Source of the DNA: Humidesulfovibrio mexicanus
GTDB taxonomy: Bacteria > Desulfobacterota > Desulfovibrionia > Desulfovibrionales > Desulfovibrionaceae
Assembly (NCBI RefSeq): GCF_900188225.1
Contig: NZ_FZOC01000001.1
Location: 246,586-310,585, forward strand
DNA length: 64,000 bases
Direction of reading: 5' to 3'
Below the pieces are notes generated by a model that was given only the letters and a program-made list of their open reading frames with translations, searched no databases and had not been told where the DNA came from. The position numbers and the translations under genes are program-made. Shown piece after piece: positions 9,702-19,500 of the stretch. The stretch's first letter is position 1, and every line of letters begins with the position of its first letter.

Positions 9702-10241
9702 ATGCCGAAATCACGCCTTTTGCTCCTGCCCATGCTGGCGCTGTTCTCGCTGCTGGTCGGCGGCTGCGGCGCCGCAGCGCGTCTCATGAGCCCCTCACAG
9801 GTGGAAGCCCGCCTCGCCCCAGTTAAAGGCGGCAAGGCCTCCGGCCTTATGACCTTCCGCCAGCAAGGCAAGGAATTGCTCATACTGGGAACCTTCACGG
9901 GGCTGACTCCGGGCGCGCACGGCCTGCACATTCACGAGGGCGGGGATTGCGGCGGGCCCGCCGCGCGCAACGCGGGCGGACACTTCAATCCAACCGGCGC
10001 TCGCCACGGCAGCCCAGGCGCCGCATCGCACCACGCGGGCGACCTGCCCATGGTCACGGCAGGGGCCGATGGCACGGCGCGCTTCCAGGCGCGCATGGCC
10101 GGCCTGAGCCTGGACGGCGGCCCCATGTCCATCAACGGACGCACGGTCATCGTCACCGCCCGGCCCGACGACTTCACCACGCAGCCGGACGGGAATTCCG
10201 GTCCTGCCGTGGCCTGCGGCGTCATCGGCCAGTCGCGCTGA
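9702..10241 (+). CDS. SodC-family (Cu/Zn superoxide dismutase-like) lipoprotein lacking catalytic residues
   Basis: The 179-residue product has a lipoprotein signal (lipobox LVGGC, Cys22) followed by a Cu/Zn-SOD fold. Zinc-site residues are present: H94 (bridging), H102, H111 and D114. The structural disulfide pair is present too (C83 in HIHEGGDC, C172 in ACGVIG). Two copper ligands, H76 and H78, are kept. The fourth copper ligand, normally the His of a VxVH strand, is Thr152 (VIVTARPDD), and the active-site Arg is replaced by Ala169 (GNSGPAVACG). Loss of both suggests it is not a normal dismutase; B. subtilis YojM is a known SOD-like protein that has lost copper ligands. The ATG at 9702 follows AAGGAG and starts the signal peptide directly. 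The protein should sit at the periplasmic face of a membrane. Confidence 0.85.
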   Translation: MPKSRLLLLPMLALFSLLVGGCGAAARLMSPSQVEARLAPVKGGKASGLMTFRQQGKELLILGTFTGLTPGAHGLHIHEGGDCGGPAARNAGGHFNPTGARHGSPGAASHHAGDLPMVTAGADGTARFQARMAGLSLDGGPMSINGRTVIVTARPDDFTTQPDGNSGPAVACGVIGQSR

Positions 10242-10285
10242 GCAAACGCCCCCGGAAAGCCGACGCATGGGGGCAAGGCGTTGCC

Positions 10286-12040
10286 TCAGGCCGCACGGCT
10301 TGCCGTTGCGCGGCCCAGGTTCACGTCCACGCCGATGACGCACAGCAGATCTCCGGACTTGGAGTACACAGGGGCGGAAACGGTGATGCAGTTCTCTCCG
10401 GTGGCGCTTGACACATACACCTCGCTTACGGCCATCCCGCGCGACTGAACAGGCTGCGTGAACCAAGGCCTGCGTGACCAGTCGCGGCCAAAGGCCGATG
10501 CGTCCGCGCTGATTCCACCGCTTCCGCGGCCCATGTTCGACACCACTTGGCGGCCGCGGGCATCCGTAAGGTACAGCAGCTCAAGGGAGGCATGTGTCGT
10601 CAGGGCCTGGCGCAGGGCGGCCTCCTGCTCTGCGCGGTCCATGGAGAGAATCCGACTGTCCGCAGCCAGACCGTCCACGACAGCCTGTATGGCTCCGCCG
10701 CCGATAAGTTGGAACACCGCGTTCATGGACTCAAGCTCCACCACGCGACCAAGCAGGCCGGTCACCGATGACAAGGAGCTCTGGGCCCCGGCGTGGCTCT
10801 GTTCGGATATGCGCTTGACTTGGCGCACGATGTCGCCGATGCGGCCGCTTGATTGCGCCTGCTCGTCGGCGGCTTCGGCCATGTCTCGAATATTTCGGGC
10901 CGTGTCGTCGGCAAGGTTGACGATCTCGCGAAGCGATTCTCCCGAGACCTGCGCCAGCCCGACGGCGCTGGCCACACGGCTGGCCGTCTCCTCCATGTCT
11001 CGTTCGGTGCGCTCCACCCCTTGTTGGATGTCCAGCGTTCGCTGTGCAACCTCGCGCGTGGCGCTCATGGTCTTTTCCGCCAGTTTGCGCACCTCGTCCG
11101 CCACAACGGCAAAGCCACGCCCCGCATCGCCAGCGCGCGCGGCCTCGATTGCGGCGTTCAAGGCAAGCAGGTTGGTCTGGTCGGCGATGTCGCTGATGAC
11201 GTCCATGATCTTCTCCACCGCCAGGGCCTGGCCGCCCAGTTCGCGCACCACCGAGGCAAGATCCTGAGCCTTGCGCTCCACCTCGCGGATGGCGAATACG
11301 GTCTCCTCCACCGTTCCGGAACCATCTTGCGCCTTGTCCCGGGCAAGCCCGGCCTGGTCCACCGCGCTTGTGGCGCGGGTCTGCATTTGGCGCACGGCTT
11401 TGTCCAGGCATTCCGTCGCCGCCGCCGCATCGAGCATAAGATCCTGCTGCCGCTGGGCGCCAGCGCCGCTTGCTTCGGAAAGGGCGCGCAACTCGTCGCA
11501 AGAGGCGTGGATGCCGTCGATGGCGACGCCAAGCGTACGGGCGGCGGAAAGCAGACCATCACGGCGGGACGCCTCGGCTCGTTCACGCGACAGGACTGCA
11601 CTGGCAATGGCCTCTTCCACCGCGCGTTCCGCTTGGACAACGCGCATGGACAAGCTTTCACGCTCCCGGCGTAGCTGTCGGCAAGACTTAACAATTTTAT
11701 CTATTCCATCAAAAAGCATGACAAGTTTGTCGCCGCCAACTCTCAAAACTGTCTTTAAACCCGCATCCTCCGTGGCATCAGCCTGTTCAATGCAGCCGAG
11801 CAACTCATGCACGCCTTTACTCAATTGGCCGAGAACACTGGCCACAACCGCGCACGCGACCAAAGCAAGGGCGGCGGCGACAACGGTTCCATACGACAGC
11901 AGGACGCTTTGCACATTTGTCATTTGCCGAGCCCCACCCTGAAGTGCGGAATCGCCGGGCAGCATGAGCTGGAGCGAAGCGATCATGAGCAGAATGCACG
12001 CGATAGCGCCAAGTTTGACCTGGAGTGACTGAAAATTCAT
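10286..12040 (-). CDS. methyl-accepting chemotaxis protein with C-terminal PDC/Cache-like domain
   Basis: The 584-residue product has two N-terminal membrane segments (about residues 8-27 and 47-70) separated by only about 20 residues, so there is almost no periplasmic sensor. The cytoplasmic signalling hairpin contains the highly conserved tip [19 protein letters not shown] and the following [13 protein letters not shown]. After the hairpin there is an extra domain (about 430-584) with features of a PDC/Cache sensor: [48 protein letters not shown] and GVDVNLG. The sensor therefore seems to be cytoplasmic and at the C-terminus. The ATG at 12040 is preceded by AAGGAGA on the coding strand; the longer frame upstream has no ribosome site. 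Confidence 0.9.
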   Translation of the reverse strand: MNFQSLQVKLGAIACILLMIASLQLMLPGDSALQGGARQMTNVQSVLLSYGTVVAAALALVACAVVASVLGQLSKGVHELLGCIEQADATEDAGLKTVLRVGGDKLVMLFDGIDKIVKSCRQLRRERESLSMRVVQAERAVEEAIASAVLSRERAEASRRDGLLSAARTLGVAIDGIHASCDELRALSEASGAGAQRQQDLMLDAAAATECLDKAVRQMQTRATSAVDQAGLARDKAQDGSGTVEETVFAIREVERKAQDLASVVRELGGQALAVEKIMDVISDIADQTNLLALNAAIEAARAGDAGRGFAVVADEVRKLAEKTMSATREVAQRTLDIQQGVERTERDMEETASRVASAVGLAQVSGESLREIVNLADDTARNIRDMAEAADEQAQSSGRIGDIVRQVKRISEQSHAGAQSSLSSVTGLLGRVVELESMNAVFQLIGGGAIQAVVDGLAADSRILSMDRAEQEAALRQALTTHASLELLYLTDARGRQVVSNMGRGSGGISADASAFGRDWSRRPWFTQPVQSRGMAVSEVYVSSATGENCITVSAPVYSKSGDLLCVIGVDVNLGRATASRAA

Positions 12041-12134
12041 GAAAATCTGTCTCCTTGCATTGGGGGGAACGACTGAACCCAAAAAGCAAGAATCCGGCCA
12101 AGATGACGTCTGACGCCGAACCGAGGAAAATGCG

Positions 12135-12163
12135 TTGCATGGACGCCCCGTTTCTTGCAAAAT
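12135..12163 (+). promoter_or_regulatory. candidate promoter for the YdbH-CHAT-M48 operon
   Basis: TTGCAT (12135-12140) is followed after 17 bases by CAAAAT (12158-12163), in the divergent gap between the chemoreceptor and the operon. The -10 matches four of six positions. It would give a leader of about 60 bases. Confidence 0.35.
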
Positions 12164-12229
12164 TAGAGGGAGGATCAGAAATCATCCTTTTCCAGGCCCG
12201 CATCGGCCACAAGCCGCACCGGAGCAAGC

Positions 12230-15200
12230 ATGTCCATGTCCTGGTTGAGCAGGGTCACAAAATTTCAGCAGTTCAAGGCCATACGGCGAACGCTTTCCGT
12301 GTTTGCCGTGGCGGTCCTGGCGTTGCTCGGCCTCGTCCTGCTCGCTGGGCTCTCCCTGCCGCCCCTTATGTCTTCCGATTTTGGCCTTGGGCTTGCCACG
12401 CGCGCACTGGAGTCCGCCTTGGGCAAACCCGTGGCGGTGGAACGACTGGAGTTCAGCTGGGCTGGCGGATTACGCCTCACATCCCTGCGCATTGGGCAGG
12501 GTGACTTGCCGTCGCCGACGTTTCTGGCGCGCGTTGCAGAAGCGCGCCTGGACCTAGGCTACCGTGCGCTGCTGAGCGGAGATCTGCGCATGGACCTGGC
12601 CGTTCGCGGCCTGCGGCTGCGGCTGCCCCACACGCCCAAGGAACCCGACCCGCCACTCCCTGAAAGCCTGCGCAAGGCATTTGCCCTGCTGCGTACGGGC
12701 GTGGCTCCAGTCGACGCCGACGTGGACGCCCACATGCGCCTCGAACTGACCGACGCCATCGTGCGCATCGAGCCGGAGCCGGGCGGACAGCCGCTTGAAC
12801 TGTGCGTGGTCAACTCGCTGGTCGAATCCTCTGGCCTGCGTCATGCCCCCCTGCATGTCGCGGCCTCACTCAGCTTGCGCCCCATTACCGACAACGCTCA
12901 GCCGATGCCCGTTCCAATCAGCCTGGAGGCGAAGCTCACCGACCTCAAAGACGCGAACGGCCGCCTTGTTCCGGCGCAGGCAAAACTGGATGCGCGGCTT
13001 GACGCACCGGGAACCGAACTGCTGGTCCAAGGCAGCATGGACGCTGGGATCACGGCGTCCCTGCGAGCCGATGCGCGCACAGTCCGCAACGCCTTCGCGC
13101 CGCTTGTGCCCGCCCCCCTGCCTGAACTCAGCGGCTCGCTTGCCGCTTCCGCAAGCATCAAGCGCCAGGGAGCCGAAGGTGCGCAGTTGGGGCTGGCGCT
13201 CTTTGTTGATGCGCTGCGCGCCGCAAAGGGGCCCCTCGGCTCCACGTCCGTAGGACCGCTGAGCCTGAATCTGCTACAGGAGGCAGAGCTTGACCTCGTT
13301 TCCGAAACGGCGGCCATGCCCGGCAGTATGGAGCTGCGCTTCCAAAACGGCGAAGCCTCGCGCCTGGGCTGGACCGCACAGCTCGACGGCCTCCAGAAAA
13401 ACAGCGTCCGCCTGGGGGTCGGCATGTCCGATGTCAGGCTGCAGCTCGCGCCGCTGCTTCCCGCACTGCAGGGCTTCCTCCCGGCTGGACTCAGCCTCAA
13501 GCGAGCCGAGTTTGGCCTGGACCGACTGGACCTCGCCTCGGAAATCTCATCAGAAGGCGGACGACCAGACATCCGCCTCGTCCTGCGCGGCTTCTCCCTT
13601 CGCGTGGAAAGGGCGACCCTGCCCCCCGCCCGCCTGCAGGCGCGGAACGTGGGGCTGCTGGTGCATGAAGCCGCCGCAAACCTGCCAGCCTCCGAACCTT
13701 GGGACATCCGTGCAAAGGCGGCCGTAGAAGCCGACTCCCTTCTTCTGGATGGTGAAAAGACTCTGACTCTCAAGGCGTTCCGCCTGCCGAACGCTTCGCT
13801 GGAATTCACGAACCTGCTCCCGACCGCAGAGGCCCTTTACGGCGTAAGCGGGCAGTTGGCCCTCAAGGCGGATGTGCGGCTGCACGGACTGGAAGCAACG
13901 GACACGGCGTCCGTGCCGAATATGGATATCGCGCTTGCCGCAACAGGCCAGCTTCCCACCAGCAAAACCGCCACGGTTGCGGTCCGGTCGCTGTCCGTCA
14001 GCGCACCCGAACTCCGCATCCAGCACCCTTCCGGACACATATCCACCCCGTTGGAACTGCTGGCCGTGGCGCCCAAGATCACTCTGGGCCACGATGGCCT
14101 GACGGGCTTCACGGACGCGTCGGTCAGGCTTGACCTTGGCCGGGCCGGTCACGGCGACGCGATGGCAAGCCTTGCCGCACGCAGCCTGCGCAGCACGGGC
14201 GGACTGCGCATCGATGCTGGCAGGGCGCTGGCCCTTTGCGCCCCGCTCGTCCCGTCCGGGCTTGCGGCCAGCGGGACGGCTGAGGCCACCTGGACACTTG
14301 ACGCGGAGCTCCCCGCCGCAACCAACGCAGGCGGCCCGAGCATCACCAACTCGCTAAAAGAAAAGCTTAAAAAACTTGAAGCGTTGCATGAGCTGCACGC
14401 CACCCTGCGGCTGGACAGGCTCGACATCTCGTTGCCTCTCGCCGCGCCAAGCGGGGGCCAGCCTGAACCGCTGCGATTGCGTGGACTGACCACGCCGCGC
14501 CCAATGCGGCTTGCCGTTCGCCAGGGGCTGCGCAGGGCGAATCTGGAGGGGAGCGTGGCTTTCGGCCCCCTTGAAACCGTTCCGGGGGCAGGGAGACTTG
14601 CGCGGCCCATCAGCGGCCTGCTTACGATAAACGCCGCCCAGCAAAGCCTCCGCTCGGCGCAGCTGTCCCAGATGCTCCATCTGGACGGACTGGAGCTCGA
14701 CCAGAACCTCACCTTCACTGTGGACAAGCTGGACTCGTTGCTTGGCGCTCCGGACATCCTGGCCGCCGCGCTGGAACGTCTGGATGGCGCTTTCGCTTTC
14801 CGGCTGGCAACAAGCCTTGCCGCCCTGCCACCACGCGCCAAGGCCAAGGGACTTGGCGGGACGGGACAGCTTGAGGCGCAGGCGCAAGGTCGGCTCACGG
14901 GGGGCAGAACCCTTGACATGTCAGCCAGGCTGCTCAGCCCCGGCCTGGACCTCAGCCTCGGCCCGGACATGGCCGTGCAGGGCATGACCAGCACCCTGCG
15001 CCTGGGGCGGCGCTTCCGCCTTGCACCAGGGCTCGCCTGCCCAGGTGATGCCCCTTCCGCAGCCGCGCCGCTCTCCGAACAGGTGTTCGACCTCTTCCCC
15101 GCCCAGGGGGAGTTCCAGTCCTCCGCAGAAGCGCCGCTTGGCGGCGTGCTGCTTCAAGACAACGCCGGAGACGCGGGTGCTGTCGGCGGAGCGCTCACAG

Positions 15201-15919
15201 CCGCAAGAATCCGGCTTCGAGCAGGCCGCCTGGCCGTGGATCTGCGCGACCTTGCGGCACGCCTCGACGACACCGGGCCGGTTCCAGGCCTCAAGTCCTT
15301 CCGATGCGGACTGCTGGGGGGCGATATTCTCGGCAGCGCCATGCTGCGCAAAACGGCAGGACGCTACACCCTGGACGCAGACCTCGGCTTCACGGGCATT
15401 GATGCCGCCAACCTTGTGCAGGGCGGGACCGCACGCGATGCGGGCGACCAGGCCGAGGCTTCCGGCCGCGTCACCGTCTCGCTGCCCCTCACCCCTGATC
15501 CCGAAGAGCTGCTCAGACGGCTGGTGCTGCGCGTGGACATCACCAAAATCGGGCCGCGCACACTGGAGCGCGTCCTCTACGCCCTGGACCCGGACGAACA
15601 GAACGAGGCCATCGTCCAGCAACGCCGCCTCATGGACATGGGCCACCCGCGGCATCTGCGCGTTGCGGCCTCCTACGGAAACCTCAGCGTCACCGGGGCG
15701 GTGGAGATCAAAGGCTTCCGCCTGGACCTTCCTCCCGTGGACCGACTGCCCATCGCCAACCTGCCCCTGCGCGACAAGCTCGCCACGCCGCTTGCCGCCG
15801 TGCCCGGGTTCATACGGTTGCTGGACGCCGCATCAGGAACGCACATCTGCCGCGACCCTGCGGACCCTCAGGGCGCCCTGCGCGTGGTGGAACCAGCCAA
15901 ACGAGGAGGATCACGATGA
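12230..15919 (+). CDS. YdbH/AsmA-like intermembrane bridge protein
   Basis: The 1229-residue product has one N-terminal membrane segment (about residues 22-45) followed by a very long, repetitive beta-rich periplasmic region. The region just after the membrane anchor (LATRALESALGKPVAVERLE) has the AsmA-like pattern of an anchored protein with a short helix leading into beta repeats. The next gene encodes a DUF1318/YdbL domain, the usual neighbour of ydbH in proteobacteria, so YdbH is the best family match. In E. coli YdbH is anchored in the inner membrane, is predicted to reach the outer membrane lipoprotein YnbE and is implicated in phospholipid transport. Start: ATG at 12230 after GGAGCAAGC. 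The stop overlaps the next ATG by 4 bases. Confidence 0.72.
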   Translation: MSMSWLSRVTKFQQFKAIRRTLSVFAVAVLALLGLVLLAGLSLPPLMSSDFGLGLATRALESALGKPVAVERLEFSWAGGLRLTSLRIGQGDLPSPTFLARVAEARLDLGYRALLSGDLRMDLAVRGLRLRLPHTPKEPDPPLPESLRKAFALLRTGVAPVDADVDAHMRLELTDAIVRIEPEPGGQPLELCVVNSLVESSGLRHAPLHVAASLSLRPITDNAQPMPVPISLEAKLTDLKDANGRLVPAQAKLDARLDAPGTELLVQGSMDAGITASLRADARTVRNAFAPLVPAPLPELSGSLAASASIKRQGAEGAQLGLALFVDALRAAKGPLGSTSVGPLSLNLLQEAELDLVSETAAMPGSMELRFQNGEASRLGWTAQLDGLQKNSVRLGVGMSDVRLQLAPLLPALQGFLPAGLSLKRAEFGLDRLDLASEISSEGGRPDIRLVLRGFSLRVERATLPPARLQARNVGLLVHEAAANLPASEPWDIRAKAAVEADSLLLDGEKTLTLKAFRLPNASLEFTNLLPTAEALYGVSGQLALKADVRLHGLEATDTASVPNMDIALAATGQLPTSKTATVAVRSLSVSAPELRIQHPSGHISTPLELLAVAPKITLGHDGLTGFTDASVRLDLGRAGHGDAMASLAARSLRSTGGLRIDAGRALALCAPLVPSGLAASGTAEATWTLDAELPAATNAGGPSITNSLKEKLKKLEALHELHATLRLDRLDISLPLAAPSGGQPEPLRLRGLTTPRPMRLAVRQGLRRANLEGSVAFGPLETVPGAGRLARPISGLLTINAAQQSLRSAQLSQMLHLDGLELDQNLTFTVDKLDSLLGAPDILAAALERLDGAFAFRLATSLAALPPRAKAKGLGGTGQLEAQAQGRLTGGRTLDMSARLLSPGLDLSLGPDMAVQGMTSTLRLGRRFRLAPGLACPGDAPSAAAPLSEQVFDLFPAQGEFQSSAEAPLGGVLLQDNAGDAGAVGGALTAARIRLRAGRLAVDLRDLAARLDDTGPVPGLKSFRCGLLGGDILGSAMLRKTAGRYTLDADLGFTGIDAANLVQGGTARDAGDQAEASGRVTVSLPLTPDPEELLRRLVLRVDITKIGPRTLERVLYALDPDEQNEAIVQQRRLMDMGHPRHLRVAASYGNLSVTGAVEIKGFRLDLPPVDRLPIANLPLRDKLATPLAAVPGFIRLLDAASGTHICRDPADPQGALRVVEPAKRGGSR

Positions 15920-16521
15920 AGCGCCACTCCGCCCCTCGCACCTGTGTCCTGGCCGCGGCCCTGTGCTCGGCCCTCGTCGGCTGCACCCTGGCCGAAGTCA
16001 AGGTCAACGTGGCCAGCGAACGCACCTCCCTGGAGAACCAGATTCTTGGCTCCTACAATGCCTTGTCCGACGAAACCCTGCTGGTGGCCTCGGTACGCGG
16101 GGTGGACCCGCTCGGCCGCATCCAGACGCCGCCTCCAAAGAGCGGCGAGCAGCAGGACGCCATCGCCGCCATGCAGCTCTTGTCCTTCCATGCCGACGAT
16201 GTGGACGCCTTCAAACGCCTGGGATGGGCGGGAGAGGACAACCAGGGCCTTCTGAAACCCTTCCCCCTGACGCGCGGCAACGCCCCGGACGACTTGAAGG
16301 AATTTGCGGCCCGCTACGGACAGAAGGAATTCGACAACGTCGTCGCCGAGGTCAACGCCGCCCGCGAGGTGGTGATGCGCCGGGCCATGGAGACCAACGC
16401 CAGGCTTACCCGGGCGGACATGCCCAAGGTGCGCGCCGTGTTCGCCAAGCTCGCGGCCGATGCTTCGCAGCCGGGGGACAAGTTCCAGAATCCCGATGGT
16501 GCCTGGACGGTGAAGCGATGA
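15916..16521 (+). CDS. DUF1318 (YdbL-family) lipoprotein
   Basis: The 201-residue product has a lipoprotein signal with lipobox LVGC (Cys23) followed by a beta-strand-like segment (EVKVNVASERT) and a helical region. The C-terminal half resembles the YdbL/DUF1318 family: EFAARYGQKEFDNVVAEVNA, RRAMETNARLTRADMPKVRA. In E. coli YdbL is a soluble periplasmic protein that modulates the YdbH-YnbE pair, and YnbE is a separate very small lipoprotein. Here the lipid anchor and short strand look YnbE-like and are joined to a YdbL-like body; that fusion reading is inference. ATGA overlaps couple it to both the upstream ydbH-like gene and the downstream giant gene. Confidence 0.78.
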   Translation: MKRHSAPRTCVLAAALCSALVGCTLAEVKVNVASERTSLENQILGSYNALSDETLLVASVRGVDPLGRIQTPPPKSGEQQDAIAAMQLLSFHADDVDAFKRLGWAGEDNQGLLKPFPLTRGNAPDDLKEFAARYGQKEFDNVVAEVNAAREVVMRRAMETNARLTRADMPKVRAVFAKLAADASQPGDKFQNPDGAWTVKR

Positions 16522-19500
16522 ACGCCCGGACAACGCGCCCCGCCCTGGCCGCACTGCTTGCGACCGCCCTGCTCATCTGCCCGGACCGGCCCAGTGCGGC
16601 AGCTCCGCCCGATGCCGCACTGGACCAAACGGCCCAGCCCGGCCAAACGCCCGCTGCGGGGCTTCTTCGCCCTGCAGCCATGCGCACGGCGCCCAGAAAA
16701 CTCGATGTGAACCTGCCCGAACAGGCGAGTTTTGAAACCGGGGCCGTGCGGCAGGCGGATGTGAGCCGCGACGGCAAGTGGCTCGTGCTGACCAGGGTTT
16801 CCGGCGGCTACAGCGAACTCTGGCTGCGCTCCCTGGTCACGGGCGTCCCGGTTTTGCCTCGTCGCCTGGCCCCGGCCTTGGCCGACAGGCTTTCGCCCGC
16901 CCTTTCGCCGGACGGGCGGCAACTGGCCTTCGTCGGCCTTGAGGACGACATCAAGGGCGACATCTACCTTCTTGACCTGGGCACCCCCGACGCCAGTCTC
17001 CGCCGACTCACCGACCGCGATACCGAAGATGGCGCCCCCGCGTTTTCGGCCGACGGCAAGACCCTCTATTTCCACCAACGGTTGCCGGGGCATGGCGACC
17101 GGCGCATCGTCGCCCTTGCCCTGGACGCCCGAAAGGCCTCCCCGCGCGTGCTCGACACCGGCGGCGACGCATCCAATCCCGCGCCTTCTCCGGACGGCAA
17201 GCGCCTGGCCTTCGTGTCCACGCGAAGCGGCGCAAGCGCCGTGCATCTCATGGACCTTCCCGGAGGCCCAGCCCGCAAGCTCACCAGCGGCGCGGAAAAC
17301 GAGTCCGCGCCGCGCTTCACTCCGGATGGGTCGCGCATTCTCTTCGTCGTCTCCCCGGCCGATGCGAGCGGAAAGCTGTCGCCATTCATCGCCCAGGCCC
17401 CATCGCGCCCCGGTTCGTCCGCGAGCCAGCTCACCAGTGCGGGGCACGCAGCCGATTCCCCCATCATGACGGCGGACAGGCTCTATTTTCTCTCCGAGCG
17501 GGGAGGTCCGTCCAATGTCTGGTCATTGCCGCCAGAGGGCGAGATACCGGACCGCCCATCCGAAGAACTTCTCGGCCTTGCCGACACCCTTGCCAACCAA
17601 CTCCCGGTGGACCGGGCGCTGACCATCCTCGGCTACGCCCGCTCGGCGCAAACCGCCGGGGCGGCGGCCCACCTTGCAGCCGTGGCCCTGTACTCCCAGG
17701 GCCGCCAATACGAGATTCTGGGGCTCGACGCCCAGGCCAAGACCTCGCACGAAGACGCGGCACAGCTTGGCAAGCAGCCCCACTCCGGGCTCGCGCGGGT
17801 GCGTCTCGCCCTGCTCGCGGCCAAGGCAGAACGCCGCAAGGCCGTCAATGACGCCGGTCGCGCACAGGCCCTTCACAAGGCCCAGCAGGCCCTGGACGCC
17901 ATCGCCAACGAAAGCGGCGCTGACGCTCGCGTGCGCTGCCAGGCAAAGCTGGAGTTGGCGCGGCTGCTCATGGAGCGAGGCATGGACTCGGCTTCGCTCA
18001 CGGGGAGCCTGCAACTCCTGGACGCCCTGCTCGCGGCACCGGGCTGCGACCGGGAGCAACAGGCCGAAGCCCTGTTCCTCAAGGCTGAAACCTACGCCAA
18101 GATCGGCCACATCCAGGCGGTGCTGCCGCTGTACGCCCAGGTCATCAGCCAGCATCCGGAAGAGGGCAGCTGGGCGGACCTCGCCGTCTCGCGCGTGCTG
18201 GACCGCAGTCTGGCCGGTGCGGGAGAACGCTTTGAAGACAAGGCCCAGGCCCTGACGCTGTTAAGCGAGCAATACCGCCAAAGCCTGCCCAAGCTTTCTT
18301 TGGGCGCGCTGAACCGCCTGGGCGACGTGTACTTCGCGGCCGACGAGCGGGCGCGGGCCAAGGACGCCTACCGCCAATGCATCGCCAGGGCCAAGAGCGT
18401 TCCCCAGGCTGGCACGCAGCTTGCCGCCGCGCGCATGGCGCTCGCCGAAATCCTGTATCTGGAGGAGCGCTTCCACCAGGCCCTGGACCTCTATGAAACG
18501 GAAATGGCCGCCCGCCCCTTCGAGGACCGCCTGTACCGGCTGGCCAAGACGGCGCACCTGCGCAAGTCCGTGGCCGCAGGCGACTACCTGCTGCGCGTGG
18601 GCGAGGTCTCATCGGCCCAGGCGATCTTCGCCGGGCTGCTGCGCGACGATCCCTCCTTCGTGCCGGCCCACCGGGGCATGATCCGCGCCAGCGCCGCCCT
18701 GCGCACCATTCCGGCCACGGTGGCCGAATACCGGACACGCCTGGCCCAACAGCCCGACGACGCGACCCTGCTCTACGCCACAGGATTGGCCCTGACCTAC
18801 CAGGACGGCAAAGCGCCGCTCTTGGAGGCCCGCTCACTCATCGTCCGGGCCATCCAGCGCAACGGGCAGATGGAATACTTCCACCAGACCCTGGGCTATG
18901 TGGACGAGGTGCTGGAGACCGTGCACAAGGAACGCGGCAGACTCGAATCCGCCCTGGAGTCATACCGGCGCGCGCGCTTTCTCAACGCGAGGGAGCAGAA
19001 TCCGGAGAACGCCGCCAACCTGGACTTGAACATCGGCAACGCGCACTTCCTGCTCGGGCAATATGCCGACGCTTTCGAGGAATACCAGAAGCGCCACGAT
19101 TCCGGGGTTCCTTTCGACAATGAGGAGACCGAAATCCTGTTTTTGCAGCGCTTCGGGGCATCGGCCTTCCAGGTGCGCGAACCGGAAAAGCCCATCCTGG
19201 CCTACACGCAATCCCTTGAACTGGTGGAACAACGCATCCAGCCCAAATTCGCCTCGGAGATTTTCGGTCGCATCGGCCGCTACGTGTTCGATCGCGTCCT
19301 GACTCCGGCCCTTGGGCAAGAAAATCTCGCCGAAACGGCCAAGAAGCTGGCCACGCGCCAATCCGACCTGAACAACCGACTCTTCGAGGCCAGCACAGCC
19401 CCAGCCGGACCGCCGCCCGATCCCGCCTGGGCACGCTACGCCTCGGCCATCCAGGGGCTGCTTTCCGAACAGGACGCCATCATCCGCGAACTGCCCCCGC

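Noticed and set aside
15021..16517. upstream extension of the giant CHAT frame
   Set aside because: This part overlaps the YdbH-like and YdbL-like genes in a different frame; the signal peptide begins exactly at the ATG at 16518.
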